NCBI GenBank assembly: GCA_013180625.2
Contig: SNVD02014004.1
Location: 23,150 to 87,149 of the forward strand
Origin: Boswellia sacra
Taxonomy: Eukaryota; Streptophyta; Magnoliopsida; Sapindales; Burseraceae
Reading direction: 5' to 3'
Length of the DNA stretch: 64,000 nt
Below the pieces are notes generated by a model, which saw only the letters and a list, made by a program, of their open reading frames with translations, was not told the DNA's origin and ran no database searches. Shown one piece after another: positions 32,530-44,101 of the stretch. Position numbers and translations under genes: made by a program. Every line of letters starts with the position of its first letter. The first letter of the stretch is position 1.

Positions 32530-33285
32530 CTTTAATTTTCTTTATATAGTATTATGAAATTCAAGGAAATCCATATCTATTAAAAATTTTCAAAATCATT
32601 CCCATAATCAGTCCCTATATTTTAAACGTTTTCATTTACACCATTAGACTAATCTTTATAATTTTTAGAGCACTAAATATTTTGATTTAATTTTTAAAAT
32701 AAATTATAATAATTTTTTGCATATTTAAAATGTTATATTATTGCAAAATAATTTTTTTGATATTTTTAATTGCTTAATTTTCATCAAAGCAATTAAATAA
32801 TGTTATTTTCATCACTTTAAAATTAAAAAATAATTTTATTTATTTCATAAAATTTTTACATTTAAAAATTCATTTTTTTAAAATTTAATATTTAAAAATT
32901 TATTCTTTTTATACATATAATAATGTTATCTTTAATTTAAAGATTTTTAAAAATTATTTTTAATTTTAGAGTAAAAATAAAATTATATTATTTAATTATA
33001 TGTAGATAAATTTATTGAAAGTTTAAATATTATATTCACATATTTGAAAGAAAAAATAAAAAGAAAGAGGAAAATTTGAGATGGAGAAGAAAAAATTATA
33101 TTTTCATATACTTGTCAAACTTTAAAAAAATGTGATATATATGTGCTTGAATAAAGACAAAAAGTGACAAATAAGATAAATTGATAGGTTTGACTTTTAA
33201 GACATAGTTAAATTTATCACTTTTTTAAAAAACTGTCAAATAAGAAAATTGTGAAGTGACAAATATGCAAAAAATTCTTGTAGTG
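32530..33285 (-). repeat. CACTA-3 A-end subterminal region
   Basis: Uninterrupted version of the A-end also seen in CACTA-2, ending GTGAAGTGACAAATATG, AAAAAATTCTTGTAGTG. TTTATATAG at 32541-32549 gives a minus-strand TATA-like box pointing into the element. Confidence 0.8.
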
Positions 33286-34201
33286 AGAACATTCATAACA
33301 CTGAATATGCCCTTTCTTTTCAGGTTGTTTTGGCTTTTTGTCATTCTCTTTGTTGAACTTTCTGAATTTTTCTACACTTAAGTTTGATGGCTTTTCTTGA
33401 TTCTTTTTCCTGAAATTTCTTTTCATGAACCTAACATAATTTCTTGTTAGAAAAGCAATCTATTTAGAATCAGTTTCATCAAGCTCATAATTACTTTCAT
33501 CATCAGATTTTTCAGTTTTCACAGTAAATACAATGCTTTTTCCTTTTTGCTTCCTAGTACTTTGATTAATTTCAAAGTTTTGGAGGATGCCAATCAGTTC
33601 ATCAACCCTCATCTCATCAGTGTTTTTCACTTCCTCAATGGCTGAAATTTGAGGTTGAAATTTATCTGGGACAGACCTAATTATCTTACTAACAACTTCT
33701 ACATCAGTGAAAGTTTTTTCAAGCATATATACAAAATTTGTGATGTGACATATCTTAGAGTAAAATTCAGAAATTGACTCATCCTCAAGCATCATTAAAT
33801 TTTTAAATTGAGAATTAAGTCTCATCAATTTAGATCTTTTAATAGATGTAGTACCTTCATGTTTTACCTCAAGTATGTCCCATGCTTTCTTGGCCACTTG
33901 CACCTTGAAATCTGTCCAAAGTTGTTTAAGTCCACTACAGCAAAAATTACATTAAGAGCCTTTGAATTCCAGCTGGAACGTCGGTATTCTTCATCAGTCC
34001 ATTCATCTTCAGGTTTGGTTCAGAATCACCAAAAGCATTCAACTTTGTTAGCGGTGTCCATCCTTTAAGTACGCTAGCCCATGCCCTGTCATCAAGAGAT
34101 TTGATATACATCATCATTCTTATCTTCCAATATGAATAATTACCATCATCAAGGATAGATGGTTGTTGTGTTTCGGATCCTCCATTAAGAATAAACTCCA
34201 T
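33286..34201 (-). pseudogene. Copia-2 gag, 5' part
   Basis: From ATG 34201 the minus strand reads NYSYWKIRMMMYIKSLDDR and WASVLKGWTPLTKL. A frameshift near 33930 follows, then WDILEVKHEGTTSIKRSK, LMRLNSQFKNLM and RVDELIGILQNFEINQ (UBN2/gag domain), then the beginning of the zinc knuckle (CYEC) at 33300 where CACTA-3 interrupts it. The rest of the knuckle lies at 19113. Confidence 0.88.
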
Positions 34202-34250
34202 TCTTCCATATCAACCTGATAGTTTTCTTCACTTGTCTATCAATGAACCT

Positions 34251-34262
34251 GCTCTGATACCA
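34251..34262 (-). other. Copia-2 primer binding site (initiator Met tRNA)
   Basis: Minus strand TGGTATCAGAGC, two bases from the LTR border (TGAGAGTTCTGG on the plus strand). Confidence 0.88.
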
Positions 34263-34264
34263 AT

Positions 34265-35540
34265 TGAGAGTTCTGGAAGTATGTAGTTATAAGCAATATA
34301 ACAGTAAACTATAACGTAAATCGATACAGGAGGATTTTACGTGATTTGGTTATAAAACCTACGTCCACGGATAGCTATAAAGCTACAATTCATTAAGTTC
34401 TTGTTTATACAATCTTTAGGACCTTTTACAGTGCTGACTCACTCTCACACACAGACCTAATCTTTGTAAAAGAAAATCTTTGTAAAGATCTTAAACTCTA
34501 GTGGCACTACCCACTCTCTGTCACAGATAACTTAACAACACACTGTTAAGTTATAAATAACATCCGATATCTGATATTGAATTATATAAACACTTAACCC
34601 GTAAGTTATCCCAAGTGTCTACTAACTCGCATAGACCCAATCAACAACTCATGTATAATTTCTATCTCTCATACATGAATTAAAAGACTTAAGAAATTAA
34701 ATTAAAGAAGACATTCCAATTTGCGTTGAAGCTCTTCTCTCAAATCTTGGAATGCCGAAACAAAGAAACACTCCCAACTAATTAATGTATTTCCGCCACT
34801 TAAGTTGAAAAATAACTTAGTATATATAGTAAGAGGCTTGGATGAAATCTCCTAGAAATCCTGTAAAAGATCTAAAATAAAATCACATTACGATTAGGAG
34901 AAATAAAATAAGAAGTGATATAATAAAGTTCCTAAAGAGATTAGGATAAATAAATATTCTTCTATTCTAATTAGGATACAAGGTATTATATCCTAATCTT
35001 AGAAGATATTTATTATAAATCAAATACTTCCTAAAATATAATTTTAGAAACAGTAGAATAATCAAAATAATATTCTTGCTTCATCACAAGTTGAACAAAA
35101 CATAACACATGCATGACACATGCATGTTGTAACTAAAAATCTCGTTATCAACGCTCTCGGCATAAGTGCTCGACAAACATGCTCGACACTCGACACTTGA
35201 TGCTCGACACTTTTAACACAACAGTCTCGTCACAAACCTTCCCTACACATCTACGCGACACTTTGACAATCAACACTCGACACACGATGTATACAAGCTC
35301 GACATGCAAATAAACTCGACACGCATATAATCTCGACAACTCGACATTAACTCGTCACTCGACAATCTCAACAATCTCGACAACTCGACAATATGCTCGA
35401 CGCTTGACAAAACAATAATGCGACACTGGAAATAAGCTCAACACTCGACAAAAAAACAACGCAACACTAGAAACAAGCTTGACAACAACACACGACACAT
35501 GTTGACACTAGCTCGACACACTAACACTAATAGTCCATCT
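34265..35540 (-). mobile_element. Copia-2 5' LTR (right border approximate)
   Basis: Starts TGAGAGTTCTGG at 34265. The outer border cannot be fixed because the second LTR is missing. The LTR appears to include the TCGACA-rich array at 35145-35525. Confidence 0.55.
35145..35525. repeat. Degenerate CTCGACA(CT) array
   Basis: Dozens of CTCGACA, CGACACT, CTCGACAACTCGACA words over about 380 bp with irregular spacing. Not a regular-period satellite and not a CRISPR (no constant spacers). The same word fills the foldback unit in CACTA-1 at 2433-2750. Confidence 0.75.
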
Positions 35541-36159
35541 AACTCTAAATTCTCTAAACGTGTATAAGATAATGATTGTTAATCGATGTTACATAATATA
35601 AATTTAGTATGGAAAGAATATTGATTGATAGGCGGCAATCTAACAAATATTATTTCAAAATCCATGAGTAAATTAATTTATACCATATATATAATTGAAT
35701 CTCTTTAATTTGCATTAATTAGACTAAAGATTATATACTAAAGAATGGGAATTTTTCAAAATTTTCTCTTTATTAAGCATTAATTAGATTAAAGATTATA
35801 TTGTTGAGATAGGTCATATTAATTTTGAGAAAATATCATACCCGTACATTGACGTATTCAATTATGTCCCTTTCGTATAAAAAACGGCTACTTTCTAAAG
35901 TATTTATTCATACTTATGTTCATTTACGAAATGACCCCTTAGTTTGGCTCGGTTTCAGCATTGCTCTAAGGGGTAATATAGTCTTTTAAAGTAAGTCATT
36001 GAATTGAGCACGAATGTTACTTACGTTACACGTAACGTGTTGACCTTCCTTCCAATACGCAGATTCATGGAGTTTGTGATCTGATGAAGCGGAAAGGTGA
36101 GTTTGGTGCAGAATAAGGTCGGTCAGCTAGTTTTGTGTACCATAATTTATAGGAGAAAG
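35541..36159. other. Promoter and leader region of TNL-1
   Basis: AT-rich DNA without ORFs; no clear core promoter chosen. The last 60 bases before the ATG look like a leader (TTTATAGGAGAAAG). Confidence 0.45.
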
Positions 36160-36234
36160 ATGGCTGCTTCTTTCAACTGTAGTCATAGATTGAAGTATGA
36201 TGTGTTCATCAGCTTTAGAGGTGAAGACACCTGC
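36160..36234 (+). pseudogene. TNL-1, start of TIR domain exon (5' piece)
   Basis: ATG 36160 opens MAASFNCSHRLKYDVFIS then FRGEDT, the first beta strand and BB-loop start of a plant TIR domain. The frame stops at 36234 where the LARD-like element begins. The rest of the TIR domain, including the catalytic Glu region, is missing from the window: the gene resumes at 52464 already in the NB-ARC region. TIR domains hydrolyse NAD in immune signalling; this copy cannot. Confidence 0.92.
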
Positions 36235-36462
36235 TGACACGACCCACCCCTAGCTACATGGGCGAATCATGCCTAAAACTGTGGACTATTGACTGTTTCT
36301 TAATTCTTGTCTTTTTCATGGAACAAACTTGAAATAATTTCCATTACATCCACAAATGAAATTTAAATAAAACAATTAAACTATTACAACCTTGACCTAT
36401 CCTTGCACCATCACGTGGCTGGGCCTCCACACTTCCTAACTAGATTACATTTTTCTTTCAAC

Positions 36463-36495
36463 GGGGGGGCGCGGGGGGGGTGGGTGGGGTGGGGG
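36463..36495 (+). repeat. G-rich run with G-quadruplex potential
   Basis: GGGGGGGCGCGGGGGGGG followed by TGGGTGGGGTGGGGG. The equivalent position in the right LTR (about 42045) reads CTTGGGAGGAAAAA, so the G expansion is private to this copy. Confidence 0.85.
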
Positions 36496-36591
36496 AGAAA
36501 TTTAGAAAAAAACCAAAGAAAAGTAAAAACAAAGATGTGAGTATAAAACTCAGTGAGTGGGGATAAAAAAATATATTTGTAAATAAATCTA

Positions 36592-36630
<39 letters not shown>

Positions 36631-36988
36631 TCATAAAATAAATCTTTGCTTATAAAAGAAACAATCTTTAAAACTTGTAACTTTCGTGTCATCTAAAACG
36701 TCATAAAACTTTAAAATAAATAACTATTGAATGACTAAATTCATCAAAATACTAGTTATATTTAAAACAATAAAATAATCATCTTTAATCGTATAATACA
36801 ATGCTCTTGATGATCATGCTAAAATCATCGCTTCAGTTATTTACTATGCAAAACAAAAATTTCTTAAAAATCTTCTTTCAAAAGAAACTATTGTGAATCA
36901 TGCTTCTTTTTCAAACTAACTCATATAAACATATTCAAAACTCTTTTCATTATACTAAACAAGTACCCCTGAAGTTGTCTGATCCTGC

Positions 36989-37120
36989 CTTGCGAGATCT
37001 AACATCGCACAAGCAGAGCTATCTGAATTTCTCACACCTGGTGAGATCTACATCATGCAGGCAGAACTATCTGTACCTAGCGAGATCTGACATCGCGCAG
37101 GCCTACTATCTGGTCATACG
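36989..37120. repeat. Three tandem 45-bp units in LARD LTR
   Basis: CGAGATCTAACATCGCAC, GTGAGATCTACATCATGC and CGAGATCTGACATCGCGC each followed by (A)GGC/AGC...CTATCTG. Repeated in the right LTR at about 42537-42665. Confidence 0.75.
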
Positions 37121-39689
37121 CATGCGTAGAGTTGCCCCCAAAGGGCTAAAACGCCCAGATCATACGGCCCAAAGCCTTTTTGTGTGTCTGAACGAGTCCC
37201 AAAGGTCTTTATCTTTCTATCTGAAATCTGTTGTCTCACTATCTAAGTGAGCTGGGTACTAGCTTAGTATAATATAATTAAACTTTCTTATTTTTGCTAA
37301 AACTGATTTCTTTTCAAAATTTGCTTCATATGCTAAATCATTACTTCTCAAGCAAATTTATCAAAATTTGTAAATCTTATGTAAGCTGAACTGAACTCAT
37401 AACATCTGAATCCTTGAAAATCTATGATAAATATTTAAAAGAGTAATTACAATTACTTTAAGAAATCCTCGAAATCAAACTATGAAAAGAATTGATCGTA
37501 ATTATTCTGCTTATACACTTTTTATAAAATAGTAAAATATGCATCTATAATAATATAGAAAATGATTCATAAATAAAACATGAATCTTTCTTAAAAATGC
37601 TAGATCATTGTTTAAAACTAACTTTGCAACTAAAATTTATATCTACAACCATTTGGAAAACTAGATTTAAAACATCTTAATAATTGAAAGCAAACATAAC
37701 AAATGAGTCTATTTACCCTCGAGAAATAAAAAAGAAACTAACTTGAATTCTTCTGAATTTGCTAAAATTCTCAGAAATTCTATTAAATGCTAAATAAACA
37801 TAGCTAAATAAATACTAAAAACATATTTCTAATTATCCAGAAAATAAATCTTCTACTCTTTCTAAAACTTTCTAAAATATCCATAAAATAAAATACTTTT
37901 CATCTCACTATAAACCATAATTTATATTTCTATCTCAAAATCTCATACATCATACTTTAACTCAAATCTTTTTTACTGTTCTAAATTTTTCATAATTCTG
38001 CATTTAGGTCCCTACAATTTCTGGAACAGCTTTCTAAATTTGCAATTCAGTCCTGCTTTGGCAGTTTTAAAATTTTGCATTGTCACCCCTACAGAATTTA
38101 AATTCTACTTCCCACCAACATATAATATATATACATTCATGCTACAACATTTACTTTAAATTTATTTTTCTCTTGTACTCAAACTTATTGAAACAACAAT
38201 TACTATATATTTAAAACTAATCTACTACCACCACCCATAACCGTCCTCAATCTAAAATCTAATACTTTACATACACTTATTTTCAAAATACATAAATCAT
38301 CATTATCTATTCTAAAAACTTTTAATATAACTCAATTAATTAAACTAATAACTTAAATCATATGAAAAATCATAAATCTAATACACTTTAATATAATATG
38401 AAATTCTCAAAACATAACCCACTCACTAATTTTGTTGCACAACTCGGTTAGCTCGGATTTGATTCCAAAATCAACGTTCCACATAGTTGGTCACATCCTT
38501 CAACAAATAATTTATCCTTCATTATCCTAACATCATAAAAGAGCTCATCACATCATATTCAATTCATAATCAACCTGAATGTTTAAAATTTCCAATATCC
38601 AACTTCATATCTTAATCCAATCTATCCTAGTTAACTCAATTTCCAAACTTCTTAAACAGAACAGTTCTTGTTCTCTGATTTTTAATAAATAATTTACTTG
38701 TCAGAATGGTCTAAATTTTATACAGATCTTCTACACATACATATCTAATGACATATAAAATTTCATAGCATTCCAAGTTCATTAGGTACCTCAAAATATT
38801 CATATTTCCAGATACAAAAATTCTGTAAATAAAATTCTAGAACTGACCTCTCCCTATTCCAAAATACATGATAATTCGAAATAAATTCATAAAATTACAA
38901 AACTTTTCAGATTTAAACTAGACATATACACAAACTCGGATCCCAAATTTCATAATTTTTGAAGACCTCTAGATACCTCAAATCACTTACCCAAAACTGA
39001 TTTTCTGTAGAAAAACTGAATTTCTAGTAGTAAACAGTAAACTTCAAAAATTCATATAAAATTGCATACTCAACATTTTTCAGTGATTCTAACTTCAAAA
39101 AAATCCTTGGGATGTTTATTTTAACATATATAAATTTGAGAATCAGATTCAAAGCCAATAAATTTCAGGAATTTTCGGAATTGCAACTGTTCATAGAACC
39201 CTAAATTTAATTTCAACATCTTAAACCTTCAAATTCACCAAGACAAACCATAAACATCAAGAAAATGATCAATTACCTTAAAGGAGACCTCAATTCCATC
39301 CTAATATTCCTTCTCTCTCTAACTTCTCTCTCTAAAAATTCTAAAACATCCCAATATCTCCTTAAATTTCAATTCTCATGCATGAAATACACAAAAATAA
39401 CTTAGTATTATCTTGGAATTGTAAAAATTACCTGATTTTTTTTTGTTTTCCCAACAACCCAGAACCTCTCTCACATCTGTCTTCTTCTCTTCTCCCTCTC
39501 TAGATTTTTCTTTCTCTTTTTATGCTAATTTCTTATCTAATATAAATACAAAATATGAGAGGATGGGCTGGGTTAAAAAAATTGGGTTGGGTTGTAAAAA
39601 AACTAAATGGGCTAGGCTTCCATTAGATTAGGAGTTAATGAGCTTGACCTTTCTTTTTGTAAATGGGCCCAAAACAATGGGCTGTTTCA

Positions 39690-41799
39690 ATACTACCTCC
39701 TCAAAAAAATTTCGTCCTCGAAATTTTGAAAGGTCCACAATACTCAAGTCATAAAACATACTCATGTGATGCTAATTAGCATCTATTATATATATAACAA
39801 CATTCTGAGAACCATGTAACACGACTCTTCTTTTTTTTTTTATTCACTACCAAGAATTATTTCAATAAGCTACAACCTTGATTTTTCGCAAAAGAAGAAT
39901 TAGTCTCTGATTGACGCAAGAATATTTTACCTTCCACGTGAATCAACATTTGTCTCTAGGTTAGGAAAACTAATTCCCATTTCTTTTGACTTATGAATGT
40001 AACAACTTCTTCCTTAACTTCTTTCATACATATTTTTACTTCTTAAAATCAATTAATGAGTTGCCAAATTTTGCATGACGTACCCTAATTATGGCTATCC
40101 TTAGGATCCCGACGCTCCAAAGGAAAGCAATAACCAGGATAAGTCATTTCTAAAGGCAAACTCTTTATATTTCTACTACACAAACTTGATAAAGCACTTG
40201 TGAGAATCTACATGATTCCAGAACTTGTATAAAAGACCATGGATGCATCTATGAAAAATAAGTCAATAAAAAAAATATGACAGAATGTCCTTTGCCCTTC
40301 AAACTTAATCAACTTACAAATCATTTAAAATAATAATAATAACATCATCAACAACAATATTTCCCATATGTATTTCCATCAACTCAACTTTTTCGTGGAC
40401 TCTGGTCCTCATCTCAACTCAATCACCATAGACTTCTAACATAATATCATTAGCCTCACATCTTTAAATGCTTAGTTCATCATAAAACCCAACAGTAATA
40501 ATTCAACTTCTGCTAATATCTATTATTGCAAAATATATTGTACGCCCAGTCATAACCATAAGTTGAATCAAATAATCATGTTGAAATCTATACAAGATAA
40601 AGAGTCCACTTGCATACCATAATGTATACAAATACATATAGTTCCCTTGACACATTGTCAAATATAAATACATGCATATATTAAAATAACACTTGGATAT
40701 CTAACTATACCTCATAGACCTCTTCTTCATATAATTAATATGAAAACGTCATAACTTATAACCATACAAATCACTTCTTTTCAAAACTATCTCACATGAT
40801 TCAAAATCTTAGTTAGGTTATGACATTCATATAGTTCTACTTTCATAACTAAGCGAAGCCAATCTTATATTTTCTTATTGAGCCACTTAAATCCTTTTAT
40901 ACTACACTTATTTCTCTTGTAAAATACTTGTCCATATATATCACATAAGTTGGACTAAAGCTCTAATGACTCACTTCTGACAATATACCAAGAGCATAAA
41001 TTCTAGGCTTCACAAAAGTACTTCCACGCCCTCTAAAATCTTGATCATTATCTCATTAGTAATAAAATCAATATTGAATACTTCATCTTCACTAATATAA
41101 ATTTTTTTTCCCATCGTTTCACACTACTATGTAAAGATATGCTCTAGGCATTATGTCATTATCATTCAATGCATGCTCATATCTCAACTTACTATTCTCA
41201 AAACTCAATGCTTCAATGTAAAAGCTTCAATCATCATATGTCATCGTATACTACATATCATGCACAACTCAATTATCATAAAAATCATCCAAGCAAATCA
41301 TAAGTTTCTAAATTCCTCCTCAGTATACCCTACATTCTAAAATAGTATATACCTTGAAATTCCTCATATTATAATTATCATAACTCAATTCCTCATATAA
41401 TCCCAGTTTTCATATGAAAATCATCACAATTCATAAAACTAACATAACTAAAAAATAAAGCTATACATAAATCTTCTAATACACAATGCTTGATAAGATA
41501 TCCAGCCTTATATCGAATATTTCAGTTCAAATCTTAACAACTCAAAATGTTAACATAGAACAAACGGCTATGTCGTAAAACAATTTGGTAAGCAACAAAT
41601 TCCTAAGATAAGTATCTAACGTCATAACTAAGTCATAACTAAATAATCTCTCTTTGAGCTACTAGGGCTAAGCCAATTCATTTTTCTAACTATGTTCATA
41701 TGAGGTTGCCACGTCTAATTTTGATGGTGCTTTCACAGACAACTATATCTTTCCAAAGCTTCTATCTGATATAGTAGAAGTCTACAGAATCCTAACCAT
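39690..41799 (-). other. Non-coding internal domain of LARD-like element
   Basis: AT-rich with no ORF of note. It begins (plus strand) with the complement of the polypurine tract and of GAGGACGAAAT, and ends at the primer site. Confidence 0.7.
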
Positions 41800-41811
41800 G
41801 CTCTGATACCA
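41800..41811 (-). other. LARD-like element primer binding site (initiator Met tRNA)
   Basis: Minus strand TGGTATCAGAGC, three bases from the LTR border TGACACGACCC. Confidence 0.88.
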
Positions 41812-41814
41812 AAT

Positions 41815-42716
41815 TGACACGACCCACCCCTAGCTACACGGGCGAATCATGCCTAAAACTGTGGACTATAGACTGTTTCTTAATTCTTGCCTTTCTCATG
41901 GAACAAACTTGAAATAATTTCCATTACATCCACAAATGAAATTTAAATAAAACAATTTAATTATTACAACCTTGATCTATCCTTGCACCATCACGTGGCT
42001 GGGCCTCCACACTTCCTAACTAGATCACATTTTGCTTTCATCTTGGGAGGAAAAATTTTAAAAAGAAAGAAAAATAAAAACAAAAATGTAAGTATAAAAC
42101 TCAGTGAGTGGAGATATAAAAAAGTCATTTGAAATAATATAATATCTATATAATATATATATATTATATATATTATATACCCAGCATAAAATAAAATATT
42201 TGCTTAAAAAGAAAAAAAACCATCTTTAAAAACTTGTTAACTTTCGTATCATCTAAAACTCCATAAAACTTTAAATAATAACTATGAATGGACTAATTCA
42301 TCAAATACAGTTATATTAAAACAATAAAATAATCATCTTTAATCGTATAATACCCCCGATGCTCTTGCATGATCAGCTTAAAATCATGCTTCAGGTATTA
42401 TTTAATACGCAAAACAAAATTCTCTTAAAAATCTTCTTTTAAAAGAAAAACTATTGTGAATCAAGCTTCTTTTTCAAACTAATTTATAAACTATTCAAAA
42501 ACTAACACAAGTACTGAAGTTGTCTCATCCTGCCTGGCGAGATCTGAACATCGCACAAGCAGAGCTATCTGAATTTTCCTCCTCCCGCATACTGGTGAGA
42601 TCTATATCACGCAGGCAGAACTATCTTTACCTGGCGAGATCTGACATCGCGCAGGCCTACATCTGGTCATACGGCATGCGTAGAGTTACCCTAACGGGCT
42701 ACAAAGCCTAGATCAC
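41815..42716 (-). mobile_element. Right (5') LTR of LARD-like element, first part
   Basis: Copy of the start of the left LTR up to the Athila-like insertion. It continues at 51493. Both pieces include one copy of the ATCAC duplication. Indels relative to the left LTR are frequent near 42030-42200. Confidence 0.85.
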
Positions 42717-44101
42717 TGATGCGTTTCGGAAACTAAGCAAGTATACTAGTCGCACAAGTAATAAAGTGATAAGTAAGATATCGTTCCCACGAGGATTGAT
42801 TCTAATTGAATTTGTTATTTTCCAGCAACAATAAACTAAATGGGGGGGGTTTGTTGAATGATTAACTAAATGAAATAAGAATGCAAATTAAGAATAACAA
42901 AACAGAAAAAATGAAAAATCAATGAGAGAAATGGTTAAGGGATCATTCTCTACCACAAGATATGGATTTGCGAATTAATTAGAATTGTCATCCAATTACA
43001 GCATTGAAGTTATCAACCGTAGATAACAACAAGCTCTGTTATCCCAATCTTTCCTTACTTTGTTGTTAAATAAAACAGCTCTTTATTTAATCTCTATCCA
43101 TTAAACAACCTAGAACAAGCTCTCTAAATTTAATTCAATGGATGCATTACGATAAGAAAGATAGGTTGATCTAAGCAATAAACACACAAGCTCGGATTAT
43201 TTAACTTAGGTTGTATTTCTCCAATTGCAATCTCTGATCACAATTTTGCTACTAATGATTAGAAATTCAAGACAATTACGGATCAAGATTTCTAATCTAG
43301 CAATAGACAACATCCAGATTATATTCAGTTGGCCATTCCAAATACAATCAGCAAGCAATCATAAGCATTAGATATGGGAAAATACAAGCAACTTCAATTA
43401 GAGAATTGGATAACAATTTCTTGCACAATCAACTCACAAAAACCATATCAAGGGCTTTGAAATCACCCTCAACCAATTCAGATTCAGTTACACATATTCA
43501 AGAATAACAAATACAATACAGAGACAATTCCAGAAATGAAAGGAAAGAAAAACTTAGCAAATTGAAAATGTAAATCTCTTGGATTGTAGTTCTTCCTCTT
43601 TCCAAGCTTCTTTCTCCTTCAAAACTCCAAGAGATGAAGAATTCCAGAGCTGCAGCCTCCCCACGTTCTCCCCTCTTCAAGTTATGAAATAAAACCCTAA
43701 AATGTGTTTAAATACTCTCTGCTACAGTAACTGCTACAGTGTCCCGTATTATACATGCTACAGTGATTGTGGAATTACATTTCTACTTCTCACACTGTTT
43801 TGATTACAACTTTTGGTACACTGAATGGATTTATAAACCGTAAATTTCTCCAGAAAATAGACTTCGAGAGCTTTCCAACGGTATATATGTCATCGGGTTC
43901 ATTGTATATCAATACAATTAAATCCGAGAAGATGGTTGACTAGCAGAGGTGAAAATGAAGGGTTTTACTCCATTTTTGTGCAAGTTGCTCCAAAACTCCT
44001 ACAAACATCAAAACCACACAAAAACATAAAAATACCAAGGAATATAGCAAAGAAACATGGACGAATTGATATGAAAATGATATATAAATAGACACTTATC
44101 A
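42717..44101 (-). mobile_element. 3' LTR of Athila-like element
   Basis: Plus-strand borders TGATGCGTTTCGG and GACACTTATCA, 1385 bp. Shorter than the other LTR by several small deletions. Confidence 0.92.

Larger units (their letters stand above)
19114..33285 (-). mobile_element. CACTA-3: gene-capturing CACTA transposon carrying a nested LTR retrotransposon
   Basis: Starts CACTACAAGAAAAATTACC and ends AAATTCTTGTAGTG, with exact TSD AGA (19111-19113 and 33286-33288). The B-end is on the left and the A-end on the right, as in CACTA-2. Without the nested element (22329-29224) it is about 7.3 kb. It carries minus-strand fragments of a TBL-family gene, a J-domain gene and a conserved membrane-protein gene. 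It inserted in the gag zinc-knuckle region of Copia-2. No transposase is seen. Confidence 0.92.
10741..35540 (-). mobile_element. Copia-2, Ty1/copia retrotransposon split into three by CACTA-2 and CACTA-3
   Basis: Three collinear minus-strand pieces belong to one copia element: 5' LTR, primer site and gag at the right (33286 to about 35.5 kb); zinc knuckle, coiled-coil gag tail, protease and pre-integrase in the middle (17670-19113); integrase at the left (10741-10933). The breaks are exact CACTA insertions with TSD AAA and AGA. RT, RNase H and 3' LTR are missing. The left edge abuts the WAK-2 kinase directly, so a deletion removed both the 3' half of the element and the rest of WAK-2. The right limit is approximate because the partner LTR is lost. 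Confidence 0.85.
36235..39689 (-). mobile_element. Left (3') LTR of LARD-like element
   Basis: Plus-strand borders TGACACGACCC and GGGCTGTTTCA, 3455 bp. Contains three tandem units of about 45 bp with GCGAGATCTGACATCGC (36989-37120), an (AT)n run at about 36595-36628 and a G-rich run at 36463-36495. No ORF. Confidence 0.85.

Noticed and set aside
35145..35525. Possible CRISPR-like or centromeric satellite array
   Set aside because: Words are short, spacing is irregular and there are no unique spacers of constant size. CRISPR is not expected in a plant nuclear genome, and there is no regular satellite period.
36235..41799. A coding retrotransposon between the LARD LTRs
   Set aside because: I searched for gag, protease, RT and integrase motifs in the internal region and saw none; only the last bases resemble a Tekay/Del pol end.
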